A stretch of DNA of 17,678 nt from contig JADMKH010000127.1 in NCBI GenBank assembly GCA_018780025.1, positions 1 through 17,678 of the forward strand, given 5' to 3'. How positions within the stretch are numbered: the stretch's first letter is position 1; each line of letters opens with the position of its first letter. This document shows, piece after piece, positions 1 to 8,050 of this stretch. Both the position numbers and the translations under genes were made by a program. The stretch comes from Thiobacillus sp. (GTDB taxonomy: Bacteria; Pseudomonadota; Gammaproteobacteria; Burkholderiales; Thiobacillaceae). The notes below the pieces were generated by a model. That model made no database searches. It worked only from the letters and a program-made list of their open reading frames with translations, and was not told the origin of the DNA.

Positions 1-772
1 GCCAGTCGCGCACGAACTGCTTGTCGAAGCTGGGCGGGTTGCTGCCGGGCTGGTATTGATCGGCCGGCCAGAAGCGCGATGAATCCGGCGTCAGCGCCTC
101 GTCGATCCACACTAGCTTGCCGGCTTCGTCGACGCCGAATTCGAACTTGGTGTCGGCAATGATGATGCCGCGTGTAAGTGCGTATTCTGCCGCAGCCTGA
201 TACAGCGCAAGGCTGACGTCGCGCACCTGCTGTGCCAGATCCCTGCCGATCAACTGTGCCATGGCGTCGAACGCAATGTTCTCGTCATGCGCGCCGAGCG
301 CCGCCTTGGTAGACGGCGTGAAAATCGGCTCGGGCAGGCGGTCGGCCAGCTTGAGTCCGGCGGGCAGACTGACGCCGCACACCGACTGGTTGCCCTGATA
401 TTCCTTCCAGCCCGATCCCACCAGATAACCGCGCACGATGGCTTCGACCGGCAGCGCCTTGAGCTTTTTGACCACGATGGCGCGGCCGGCCACCTGGTCG
501 CGTTCGTTTTCCGCGACCACCGATTCCGGCGCGATATCGAGCGCCTGGCTTGGCACGATGGCTTTCAGTTTATCGAACCAGAAGGCCGATACCTGGGTCA
601 GCACTTCGCCCTTGCCCGCGATGGGCGTCGGCATCACCACGTCAAACGCCGAAAGGCGGTCGGTGGTGACGATCAGCAGCTTGTCGTCGCCGACAGCATA
701 GATGTCGCGCACCTTGCCCGTGTGAACCAGCGGCAGGGAGGTGATGTGGGATTCGAGAAGGGGGGCAGACAT
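1..772 (-). CDS. purC: Phosphoribosylaminoimidazole-succinocarboxamide synthase (SAICAR synthetase), 3' end cut by window edge
   Basis: PurC ligates aspartate to CAIR with ATP to give SAICAR in cytoplasmic purine biosynthesis. The visible 257 codons begin MSAPLLESHITSLPLV and continue with GKVRDIYAVGDDKLL (about residues 19-33), LSAFDVVMPTP and, near residue 209, the family signature ADTKFEFGVDEAG. These are hallmarks of the bacterial enzyme of about 295 residues, so roughly the last 40 residues lie outside the window. The ATG at 772 is chosen because the conserved N-terminus begins there; no clear Shine-Dalgarno precedes it. Oddly, the same frame stays open upstream without a stop through the whole permease gene, so purC could also be the C-terminal half of a fusion. 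A TATAAT box about 30 bases upstream supports independent transcription. Identity is near certain; the true 5' boundary is not. Confidence 0.95.
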   Translation of the reverse strand, partial: MSAPLLESHITSLPLVHTGKVRDIYAVGDDKLLIVTTDRLSAFDVVMPTPIAGKGEVLTQVSAFWFDKLKAIVPSQALDIAPESVVAENERDQVAGRAIVVKKLKALPVEAIVRGYLVGSGWKEYQGNQSVCGVSLPAGLKLADRLPEPIFTPSTKAALGAHDENIAFDAMAQLIGRDLAQQVRDVSLALYQAAAEYALTRGIIIADTKFEFGVDEAGKLVWIDEALTPDSSRFWPADQYQPGSNPPSFDKQFVRDW

Positions 773-1873
773 GGCAGGAAGCGCAGGGTCGAAAGAGCCG
801 GCATTATAGCCGCCGCGATAGAAGGCGCTGGCCTCGTAGACGCCGCGCAATTCGCGCAGCGCGACCAGCAACACGGCAGCCAGCGGCACCGCCAGCAGCA
901 CGCCGACAAAACCGAACAACTGGCCGAACGCGGCCAGCGCGAAAATGATCGCCACCGGGTGCAAGCCCACCCGTTCACCGACCAGGCGCGGGGTGATGAC
1001 ATAGCTTTCCAGTATCTGCCCGGCGAGGTAGATGCCCGCCACCCAGGCCACTCCGCTCCAGTCGGCGAATTGCAGCAGCGCCACCAGCAGCGCCAGGATC
1101 ATGCCGAGACCAAAGCCGAGAAAGGGCACAAACGACAGCACGCCGGTGAGAATGCCGATCGGCAGCGCGTAATCCAGCCCGGCCGCCCACAGTGCCAGCG
1201 CGTAATAGGCGGACAAGGCGACCATGACGGCCATCTGCCCGCGCAGGAACTCGCCGACCACCGCGTCCATCGTGCGCGCCACGCGGGCGGCGGCGCCCAT
1301 CCATGGGCGCGGCATGAGCGCCGCCACCCGCGCAACCATCACGTCCCAATCCTTCAGCAAATAAAACATCACCACCGGGATTAGCAGCAAATTGGCCAGC
1401 ACGCCGACGATGGCGAGGGCGCCGGTTTGCAGCGTCGGTAGCCAGTCGGCGCTGTTTTGTGCGGCTTTTTCGGTGAGCCAGGTTTTGAGCGCGTCCAGAT
1501 TGGGGGCGATCGTGATGCCGAAAGTGTGTTGCAGCCAGGGCAGAAAACGGGTTTGCAGCAGATCAAGGGCGGCGGGCACGCGCTGCGACAGTTCGGCGAA
1601 CTGGCCCTGAAACAGCGGCAGCGCAATCAACAGCAGGGTGAACAGCACCAGTCCTGCAAGCACGATGACCAGGGCGGTGCTGGTCCCGCGCGACAGGCCG
1701 CGCGCTTCCAGCCGGTCGACCAGCGGGTCGAAAATGTACGCCAGCAGGGCGCCGGCGAGGAAAGGCGTGAGGATCGGGCCGAGCGCGTAAACCAGTCCGC
1801 CCATGACCAGCAGCGCAAGGAACACAAGCCAGGGGATGTTGCCGGGAAGGGCGGGGCGGCGGATAGGGTCCAT
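773..1873 (-). CDS. AI-2E/PerM-family permease, in frame with purC and lacking its own stop
   Basis: Translated by hand from ATG 1873, this gives a polytopic membrane protein typical of the AI-2E transporter (PerM, UPF0118) family. It has an N-terminal hydrophobic pair (IPWLVFLALLVMGGLVYALG, then LTPFLAGALLAYIFDPLVDRLE), an amphipathic middle, and the family motif VVGEFLRGQ at residues 205-213. Hydrophobic C-terminal segments include VLSFVPFLGFGLGMILALL and ESYVITPRLVGERVGLHPV. Family members export small molecules, but the substrate here is unknown. The natural C-terminus should be near residue 354 (SAFYRG), matching the usual length of about 350. Instead of a stop, the frame continues through GYNAGSFDPALPA straight into the PurC start at 772. 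No Shine-Dalgarno is visible before ATG 1873. It is divergent from purM, 39 bases away. Family assignment is strong; whether the gene ends or fuses is unresolved. Confidence 0.85.
803..808 (-). promoter_or_regulatory. Candidate -10 box for purC
   Basis: On the minus strand the hexamer TATAAT is followed by GCCGG, the -10 plus CCG pattern also seen upstream of purM and purE here. It lies about 30 bases before the purC ATG. No convincing -35 hexamer is found 16-18 bases upstream. The box sits inside the codons of the permease tail, which suggests this stretch was originally intergenic. Confidence 0.5.
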
Positions 1874-1879
1874 AGGCGG

Positions 1880-1895
1880 TAAAATACCGTATTTT
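1880..1895 (+). promoter_or_regulatory. purM -10 box overlapping a 15-base palindrome
   Basis: TAAAAT (1880-1885) followed by ACCG is a plausible -10 box for purM, whose GTG lies 28 bases downstream. Positions 1881-1895 read AAAATAC-C-GTATTTT, a perfect 7-1-7 inverted repeat. It sits in the middle of the 39-base gap between the divergent permease/purC and purM/purN units and could be an operator for both. No good -35 is visible. Confidence 0.4.
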
Positions 1896-1912
1896 TGATT
1901 CTGGAGTCGGGC

Positions 1913-2937
<1,025 letters not shown>

Positions 2938-2941
<4 letters not shown>

Positions 2942-3570
2942 GTTGCCGCGTGGTCGTGCTGCTGTCCGGGCGTGGCAGCAATTTTCAGGCGATCGTCGGG
3001 GCAAAGCTGCCGATTGAAATCGTGACGGTCATCAGCAACCGGCCGCAGGCGGCAGGGCTGGCGTTTGCGCGAGAACACGGCCTGAGTACCGTCGCGCTCG
3101 ACCATACCTTGCATCCTGATCGCGCAGCCTTCGATGTGCTGCTGGCCGACGAAATCGAGCGTCATCAGCCCGATCTGGTGGTGCTGGCCGGCTATATGCG
3201 CATCCTCAGCCCGGCCTTCATCGCCCGCTTTGAAGGCCGCCTGCTGAACATCCATCCCTCGCTGCTGCCCATGTTCCCCGGACTGAAAACCCACGAGCGC
3301 GCGCTGGCCGAGGGGGTGAAAATCCACGGCTGCACGGTCCATTTCGTCACCGCGCAGCTCGATCACGGCCCCATCGTCATTCAGGCGGCGGTGCCGGTGC
3401 GGGCAGACGACACGGCAACCACCCTCGCCGCGCGCGTGCTGGCGCAGGAACACCGGATTTACCCGCAAGCCATCCGCTGGTTTGCCGAGGGCCGACTGGT
3501 CAATAACGACAGCTGCGTAAACTTGAAGGACGATTTGACGTCACAGTCTGTGTTATCCACTGGAGTGTGA
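2938..3570 (+). CDS. purN: Phosphoribosylglycinamide formyltransferase (GART)
   Basis: PurN transfers a formyl group from 10-formyltetrahydrofolate to GAR. The 210-residue product shows the phosphate-binding GRGSNFQ (residues 11-17), the catalytic NIHPSLLP segment with Asn104 and His106, and the HxV...LDHGPI segment with Asp142. These match the catalytic Asn-His-Asp set of the family (about 212 residues in E. coli). It starts at GTG 2938, overlapping the purM stop. The last 20 or so residues (NNDSCVNLKDDLTSQ) look variable. The stop at 3568-3570 lies just before the next gene, so purM, purN and the following DUF3108 gene probably form one transcription unit. Confidence 0.96.
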
Positions 3571-3572
3571 GC

Positions 3573-4271
3573 ATGATCAAACCCCTTTTGCTGGCTGTCA
3601 GTCTGGTCGTCACCCCGGCTCACGCAGCCGGGCCGTCGCAAATGAGCCTGCTATACGATCTCTACCGCAACGGCCAAAAACTGGGGCAGGTGACCGATAC
3701 CTTCACCCGCAGCGGCAGCCGCTACACCCTCGTCAGCGAGACCCGCGCGACCGGCCCGCTCAAATTACTGTGGCCGGGCAACATCCGCCTCGAAAGCGTG
3801 GGCATGGTGACATCGCAAGGCCTGCGACCCACCCGGTTCCAGCACGCCCGCAGCGATGCGCCGAACAAACTGGCGACCGCGCGCCTCGACTGGAAGCAAC
3901 GCAGCATTGATTACAGCTACAAGGGTGAATCGCACCAGGCCAATGGGCTGCAGAATGGGGCGCAGGATCAGCTTTCCCAGCTCTACCAATTCATGTTCTT
4001 GCCCAAACAGCCGGCCGCTTTTGGCCTGCAGGTGGTGAGCGGCCGTGACTTGCATGACTACCGCTATGCACGGAGTGAGGGCGGCGCCATCCAGACGCCG
4101 CTGGGAACACTCAACACCCAACAGTATCAGCGGATTACGGATAAGCCAGACGAAAAAGCCGTCACCGTATGGGTTGCCCCTGCGCGCAACAACTTGCCGG
4201 TGCAGGTTCGCGTGAGCGAAGACGGCGTCACCCTCGAACAGCGCCTGGTGCGCGCCAGCGTGAAGGACTGA
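3573..4271 (+). CDS. Secreted DUF3108-domain protein
   Basis: The 232-residue protein starts MIKPLLLAVSLVVTPAHAAG, a short signal peptide with a likely cleavage after AHA (residues 16-18), so it is predicted to be periplasmic. The remainder matches the pattern of DUF3108: SLLYDLYRNGQKLGQVTDTF at the start, YTLVSETRATGPLKLL, and a C-terminal VTVWVAPARNNLPVQVRVSEDG. The domain has no known enzymatic role. ATG 3573 is preferred because GGAG (3562-3565) lies seven bases upstream; GTG 3567, overlapping the purN stop, would add two residues. It sits directly behind purN and is followed within three bases by a second DUF3108 protein, so the pair probably arose by duplication or act together in the envelope. 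Function not assigned. Confidence 0.85.
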   Translation: MIKPLLLAVSLVVTPAHAAGPSQMSLLYDLYRNGQKLGQVTDTFTRSGSRYTLVSETRATGPLKLLWPGNIRLESVGMVTSQGLRPTRFQHARSDAPNKLATARLDWKQRSIDYSYKGESHQANGLQNGAQDQLSQLYQFMFLPKQPAAFGLQVVSGRDLHDYRYARSEGGAIQTPLGTLNTQQYQRITDKPDEKAVTVWVAPARNNLPVQVRVSEDGVTLEQRLVRASVKD

Positions 4272-4274
4272 AGC

Positions 4275-5297
4275 ATGGGGCGGAGCCTGCGCCCGTGGTG
4301 GCTGGCGTTGGGCGTGTCGCTGTTGTTGCATGTCATCCTGATGGGGCGGGTGAACTGGGTGTTGCCGATGGAGGGGCTGCCTGCTGCGTTCCTGCCCTTC
4401 GAAGCCCGGCTGGTTTCCGTTCCCTCACCACAGGTCGCCCCAGCTGCCGTTTCCGCCGCCCCCGTTTATCGTGCTCCTCCCCAGGTTGAAAGTCCGGCGC
4501 AGCAAGCCGCCCCGGCTGTCGTTGTTCCAACTGATCCCGACAAGCTGTCCGCATCGGTCGAACCCGTCGTGAATGTTGATGCGGCACCTATCGCGCCACC
4601 TGATCCAGAGCGGCTTGAGCCGAAGGCGCCGGACTCTGTTGAGGAGGCGCCACCCCCGCTGAATCCTTTACCCGCCCGCATCGATATGCGGTTCAAGGTG
4701 AATTACGGGGTGGCGTCAGGCGAACAGTCCATGGTTTGGGTTAACGAAGGCGGGCAACGCTATACCTTGATCAGCGTGGCCGAAGCCACCGGCCTCGCCG
4801 GTATGTTTTACCGCGGAAAGTTCGTGCAGACCAGCCGGGGTCGCATCACCCCTTACGGTTTGCAGCCTGAAGAATTCTGGGACCAGCGCGGCGACAAACG
4901 CAGCAGTGCGCGGTTCGATGCGGCGCAAGGCCATCTCACGCTCAATCCGGCCAAAGGGGCACCGCGACATTTTGCGTATCAGGGCGAGGTGCAGGATGTG
5001 CTCAGCCTGTTTTTCCATCTGGCGCTCACCGCGCCGCCTTCCGGAGACCGACTGACGTACACGGTATTCAATGGCAAGAAACTGCGCGACTACACGTATG
5101 CCGTGCTCGGGGAAGCGGTTGTGGAAACTGCGGTGGGTTCACTGCGCGCACTTCATCTGGCACGGGTGGCGGATGAGCGTGATGGCCGCTTTGAAGTCTG
5201 GCTGGCCGTCGACCGGCATTACCTGCCGGTGCGGGTGTTGAGCAGCGACGACAAAAATAAGCAGGTGGAACTGAACATTCACTCCATCGCGCCGTGA
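4275..5297 (+). CDS. Membrane-anchored DUF3108 protein with Pro/Ala-rich stalk
   Basis: This 340-residue protein has three parts. Residues 8-24 form a single hydrophobic anchor (WWLALGVSLLLHVILM) resembling the N-terminal segment of TonB-like proteins. Residues about 45-135 are rich in Pro, Ala and Glu and probably span periplasmic space. Residues about 136-340 are a DUF3108 domain, with DMRFKVNYGVASGEQSMVW, YTLISVAEATGLAGMFY and FEVWLAVDRHYLPVRVL echoing the same motifs of the preceding protein. AAGGA (4263-4267) lies seven bases before the ATG. It is in an operon with the upstream DUF3108 gene. The TonB-like architecture hints at spanning from inner membrane toward outer membrane, but no function can be assigned. 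Confidence 0.82.
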   Translation: MGRSLRPWWLALGVSLLLHVILMGRVNWVLPMEGLPAAFLPFEARLVSVPSPQVAPAAVSAAPVYRAPPQVESPAQQAAPAVVVPTDPDKLSASVEPVVNVDAAPIAPPDPERLEPKAPDSVEEAPPPLNPLPARIDMRFKVNYGVASGEQSMVWVNEGGQRYTLISVAEATGLAGMFYRGKFVQTSRGRITPYGLQPEEFWDQRGDKRSSARFDAAQGHLTLNPAKGAPRHFAYQGEVQDVLSLFFHLALTAPPSGDRLTYTVFNGKKLRDYTYAVLGEAVVETAVGSLRALHLARVADERDGRFEVWLAVDRHYLPVRVLSSDDKNKQVELNIHSIAP

Positions 5298-5305
5298 ATG
5301 GAGTG
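5280..5305. terminator. Hairpin between convergent DUF3108 and DUF192 genes
   Basis: CACTCCAT (5280-5287) and ATGGAGTG (5298-5305) form a perfect eight-base inverted repeat with a ten-base loop that contains the stop codon of the DUF3108 gene. It lies in the 13-base gap and gene end between two convergent genes, where a two-way terminator is expected. There is no T-run on either side, so this is only a candidate. Confidence 0.35.
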
Positions 5306-5310
5306 CCAGC

Positions 5311-5757
5311 CTATTGCGGCAAGCCATCCACCTGGACGCCGGCAACAATTCTGCGTTGCGCAAATCCGCCCTGAGAGACTTCCAGTGCGTAACGGATTGC
5401 TGTCGCGGGGCAATGCAAGGTGTCGGTATGTGGCTGCATGTCGGCAATATTTGCGATGCGACCGGCATCATCAATAAACGCAATCGACAGCGGTAGCGGC
5501 GTGTTGCGCATCCAGAAACAGTGCCGCCCCGCGTCGTCGAAAACAAACAGCATGCCGCCATTTTCGGGAAGACGGGTGCGGCCCATCAGGCCGCGTTCCC
5601 GCTGTTGCGGGGTGGCCGCGACTTCGACCAGGAACGCATGCGGGCCGATGTGTATGGCCTGCTGCCCAGCGCTTTCTGCTGCGCAGGCGCTCGATAGAAC
5701 AACAGTCAGCGCGAGTGCGCCGAGGCGACTGGTGTCGATGGATGCGCTATAGCGCAT
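5311..5757 (-). CDS. Exported DUF192-domain protein
   Basis: The 148-residue protein has an N-terminal hydrophobic leader (LGALALTVVLSSACA, residues 12-26) and then a DUF192 domain. Its family motifs are FLVEVAATPQQRERGLMGR, ENGGMLFVFD and the conserved FWMRNTPLPLSIAFID. DUF192 proteins are small and mostly exported with unknown biochemical role. The leader has a cysteine after SSA; the lipobox is not canonical because the -3 residue is Ser, so ordinary cleavage after ACA is equally possible. The ATG at 5757 overlaps the end of purK by 11 bases and no better start lies downstream, which implies translational coupling to purE-purK. Nothing in the sequence explains the link with purine synthesis. 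Confidence 0.85.
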   Translation of the reverse strand: MRYSASIDTSRLGALALTVVLSSACAAESAGQQAIHIGPHAFLVEVAATPQQRERGLMGRTRLPENGGMLFVFDDAGRHCFWMRNTPLPLSIAFIDDAGRIANIADMQPHTDTLHCPATAIRYALEVSQGGFAQRRIVAGVQVDGLPQ

Positions 5758-6883
5758 TGCGCATCTGTTCGGCCAGTTGCAGTGCCGCGTCCAGATCGGC
5801 GTCCAGCACGGTGCAATGCCCCATCTTGCGTCCCGGTCGGGCAGTCTGCTTGCCGTAAAGGTGCAGCTTGATGTTGGGATGCGCCAGCAGCGTGTCCCAG
5901 TGCGGGCCGTTGGTGTTCCAGCGGTCGCCGAGGATGTTGAGCATCACCACCGGCGACAGCAGGCGAGCGTCTCCCAGCGGCAGGCCGCATAGGACGCGCA
6001 CCTGCTGTTCAAACTGGTCGGTGACGCAGGCATCCAGCGTGTAGTGACCCGAATTGTGGGGGCGCGGGGCGACTTCGTTGATCAACAAGCCATCTTCGGT
6101 AATGAAAAACTCCACCGCCATGACGCCAACATAGTTCAGCTTGCCGGCGACCGATCGCGCAATTTCACGCGCCTGTTGCGCGAGCGTGTCGGACACGCGG
6201 GCGGGGACGATGGAAACATCGAGGATGCCGTTGTCGTGGCGGTTTTCGGCAATGGGGAACAGTTCGCACCGGCCGGCATCGTCGCGCGCCAGCACCACCG
6301 AGACTTCACATTCCAGCTTGACGAATCCTTCCAGCACGCAGGGCTGGGCATCGAACTCCCGAAACGCTGCGTGCGCTTCATCGAGCGAGCCGATGCGGGT
6401 CTGGCCTTTTCCGTCGTAGCCGAAGCGCGACACTTTCAGGAGCGCCGGCGTGCCGATTCGGGTCAGCGCGGCGTCGAGATCGGCCTCGCTGTTGATCAAC
6501 GCAAAGGGCGCGGTGGCAAAGCCATTGTCGGCCAGCCAGGTTTTTTCATGACTGCGATCCTGGGCGATGGCGACGGCATCCGCGCCGGGCGATACTCGGC
6601 AATGGCGTGCGAGTTCAATCAAGCTCGCGGCCGGTACATTTTCGAATTCGGTGGTGATGGCCGCGCAGTTGTCGCCAAGCTTCTTCAGCGCAGCGGGATC
6701 GGTGTAATCAGCCTGCACGTATACATCAGCCATTTGGCCCGCAGGGCTGGCCGCATCGGGGTCGAGCACCATGACCTTGTAGCCCATGGTGCGCGCAGCG
6801 AGCGTGAACATGCGGCCGAGCTGGCCGCCGCCGAGTATGCCTAAGGTGGCACCGGGGAGAATAGGCAATGATTTACTCGACAT
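5747..6883 (-). CDS. purK: 5-(carboxyamino)imidazole ribonucleotide synthase (PurK)
   Basis: PurK uses ATP and bicarbonate to carboxylate AIR to N5-CAIR. The 378-residue ATP-grasp protein begins with a 12-residue extension, then LGILGGGQLGRM (about 14-25). It continues with AAITTEFENVPA, the ATP-grasp segment LLKVSRFGYDGKGQ and the C-terminal LINEVAPRPHNSGHYTLDAC, all characteristic of PurK. Length is normal for the family. The ATG at 6883 overlaps the purE stop by 11 bases, so purE and purK are coupled. Together with PurE it replaces a single-step carboxylation. PurK consumes bicarbonate, the substrate that the genes at the other end of the window are thought to import. Confidence 0.97.
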   Translation of the reverse strand: MSSKSLPILPGATLGILGGGQLGRMFTLAARTMGYKVMVLDPDAASPAGQMADVYVQADYTDPAALKKLGDNCAAITTEFENVPAASLIELARHCRVSPGADAVAIAQDRSHEKTWLADNGFATAPFALINSEADLDAALTRIGTPALLKVSRFGYDGKGQTRIGSLDEAHAAFREFDAQPCVLEGFVKLECEVSVVLARDDAGRCELFPIAENRHDNGILDVSIVPARVSDTLAQQAREIARSVAGKLNYVGVMAVEFFITEDGLLINEVAPRPHNSGHYTLDACVTDQFEQQVRVLCGLPLGDARLLSPVVMLNILGDRWNTNGPHWDTLLAHPNIKLHLYGKQTARPGRKMGHCTVLDADLDAALQLAEQMRNAL

Positions 6884-7367
6884 CCGGCAGTTCCATCCCC
6901 ATCACTGAATCCGACTGGCCTTTGCGGAAGTCGTTGAGCTGCGTGGCCAATTTGCTGTCATAACGAGCGAGCAGAGCCGCCGCAAACAGCGCCGCGTTGG
7001 CTGCCCCCGCCTCGCCGATGGCAAAGGTGGCGACCGGGATACCCTTCGGCATCTGCACGATCGACAGCAATGAATCCATGCCCTTGAGGTATTTCGACGG
7101 CACCGGCACACCCAGCACCGGCACGATGGTCTTGGCCGCAATCATGCCTGGCAGATGCGCCGCGCCGCCGGCGCCCGCGATGATGGCCTTGAGTCCGCGC
7201 GCTTCGGCGCTGGCGGCGTAGTCGTAGAGCAGATCCGGCGTGCGGTGCGCGGATACCACTTTGGCCTCGAAGGGGATGCCCAGCTGTTTCAGCAGCATCG
7301 CCGTGTGTTTCATCACCTCCCAGTCGCTGGAAGACCCCATCACCACTCCCACTTGAGGTGCGCTCAT
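6873..7367 (-). CDS. purE: N5-carboxyaminoimidazole ribonucleotide mutase (PurE, class I)
   Basis: PurE converts N5-CAIR to CAIR. The 164-residue protein shows the family motifs in order: VVMGSSSDWEVM (residues 9-20), VVSAHRTPDLLYDYA, IIAGAGGAAHLPGMIAAKT and PVPSKYLKGMDSLLSIVQMP. The Ser-Asp of the first motif and the His of SAHRTPD are the active-site residues known for class I PurE. It is the first gene of the purE-purK-DUF192 unit. The ATG at 7367 is the only start that leaves the N-terminal strand intact. A TAAAAT box lies about 31 bases upstream. Confidence 0.97.
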   Translation of the reverse strand: MSAPQVGVVMGSSSDWEVMKHTAMLLKQLGIPFEAKVVSAHRTPDLLYDYAASAEARGLKAIIAGAGGAAHLPGMIAAKTIVPVLGVPVPSKYLKGMDSLLSIVQMPKGIPVATFAIGEAGAANAALFAAALLARYDSKLATQLNDFRKGQSDSVMGMELPDVE

Positions 7368-7397
7368 TGTGTTGATCCCAGGCGTGTGAAAGGCGGC

Positions 7398-7403
7398 ATT
7401 TTA
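7398..7403 (-). promoter_or_regulatory. Candidate -10 box for purE-purK
   Basis: On the minus strand TAAAAT followed by GCCG lies about 31 bases before the purE ATG, matching the -10 plus CCG pattern near purC and purM. The only -35-like hexamer, TTGTTT, is 19 bases away and weak. Confidence 0.4.
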
Positions 7404-7427
7404 ACGCGGAGACGTGCGACATAAACA

Positions 7428-7453
7428 AAAAGCCCCGCACAAGCGGGGCTTTT
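7428..7453 (-). terminator. Rho-independent terminator of the DsrC/TusE-like gene
   Basis: AAAAGCCCCGC (7428-7438) and GCGGGGCTTTT (7443-7453) form a perfect 11-base stem around the loop ACAA. Read on the minus strand it ends in a T-rich tract, as needed downstream of the DsrC/TusE-like gene that stops at 7531. The A/T flanks make it usable in both directions. It separates that gene from the purE promoter. Confidence 0.9.
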
Positions 7454-7530
7454 GACGAAACTGAGACGGTCTTTTACCCGCAATGGGCAGGCCGTGGTTG
7501 TATGGCCGCTAAAGCGTCAACAGCCGCGCT

Positions 7531-7863
7531 CTATACGCAACCGGTCGGCTTCGGGGTGCCAGCGTAACGGCCGGCCTGTTTGGCGGGACCAAAAGGGAAC
7601 AGGTCGAACAGGAATTTCTTGTCGCCCCACTCGGCGCCAAACTCTTCCTTCAGGCCTTTTTGCAGAAAGCGCAGGTTGGGGGCGGTACCGTTTTGGGAAA
7701 ACTGGTCACGCATGTGGTGGATGACCTTCCAGTGGTTTTCGCCCAGTTCCAGGTTGTCATCCTTGGCCAGTGCGACGGCCAGTTCTTCAGACCAGTCTTC
7801 CAGGTTGACCAGATAGCCTTCGGGATCGGTTTCGACCATTTTGCCGTTGATTTCGCGTTCCAT
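7531..7863 (-). CDS. DsrC/TusE-family sulfur-relay protein with only the terminal cysteine
   Basis: This 110-residue cytoplasmic protein belongs to the DsrC/TusE/DsvC family, which carries sulfur as a persulfide or trisulfide. Diagnostic stretches are MEREINGKMVETDPEGYLVN, EDWSEELAVALAKDD, WKVIHHMRDQF and the C-terminal KPTGCV arm. The penultimate Cys109 (CysA) is present. The second arm cysteine that true DsrC has about ten residues earlier (CysB) would be residue 98, which here is Gly (KQAGRYAG). This makes it TusE-like by the usual cysteine criterion, even though the host is probably a sulfur oxidiser. AAGGA lies six bases before the ATG. It has its own promoter and terminator, so it is probably monocistronic. 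It could act in tRNA thiolation or in sulfur transfer during sulfur oxidation; the sequence cannot decide. Confidence 0.93.
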   Translation of the reverse strand: MEREINGKMVETDPEGYLVNLEDWSEELAVALAKDDNLELGENHWKVIHHMRDQFSQNGTAPNLRFLQKGLKEEFGAEWGDKKFLFDLFPFGPAKQAGRYAGTPKPTGCV

Positions 7864-7898
7864 GTTTCGTCCTTGCTAATGAATGTACTCAACGCCAC

Positions 7899-7927
7899 AC
7901 GATAGAATAACCCAGTAAATTAGTCAA
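7899..7927 (-). promoter_or_regulatory. Sigma-70-type promoter of the DsrC/TusE-like gene
   Basis: On the minus strand TTGACT (7927-7922) and TATCGT (7904-7899) are separated by exactly 17 bases. The -10 matches four of six consensus positions and the -35 five of six. The -10 lies about 35 bases before the ATG at 7863. Confidence 0.65.
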
Positions 7928-7931
7928 CTAC
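7907..7931. promoter_or_regulatory. IscR/Rrf2 type 1-like operator over the -35 box
   Basis: Read on the plus strand, the left half is ATAACCCAGT and the right half AGTCAACTAC, five bases apart. Compared from memory with the published type 1 IscR half-sites (ATASYYGACT and AGTCRRSTAT around RWWWY), about 21 of 25 positions agree. The site covers the -35 and spacer of the promoter above, the normal place for repression. No Rrf2-family gene is visible in this window. Confidence 0.5.
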
Positions 7932-8040
7932 CCGGATGGGTAAATGAGCCCCGGGGAACCGTCCAGCTGCGCGACTCGCCCCGTGCGTGTTTAATCCAGG
8001 CGAAATAAGCGTCGTAAATCGTCAGGCCGTGACCGGGCAT
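7924..8040 (-). pseudogene. 38-codon frame, possible relic of a ChrB C-terminal domain
   Basis: Just below the rhodanese stop, in a different frame, the minus strand encodes MPGHGLTIYDAYFAWIKHA and continues to a stop at 7924-7926. The composition (YDAYFAW, a following basic/acidic stretch and a single SWTVP) looks like the end of a real protein rather than noise. The YDAxxAW pattern resembles what I recall of the C-terminal end of ChrB-type domains. ChrB-type chromate-resistance proteins often carry a rhodanese-like domain, so a deletion may have removed the middle. There is no Shine-Dalgarno. Alternatives are a small independent gene or chance. Similarity is from memory only. Confidence 0.3.
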
Positions 8041-8050
8041 TTCATTGCAG

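Noticed and set aside
287..1384. 365-codon open frame on the plus strand, antisense to the permease and purC
   Set aside because: His/Arg/Gln-rich composition with no family motif; it mirrors the GC-rich codons of the real genes on the other strand.
6044..6844. 266-codon plus-strand frame antisense to purK
   Set aside because: Lies wholly within purK, which has all family motifs; biased composition is typical of a shadow frame.
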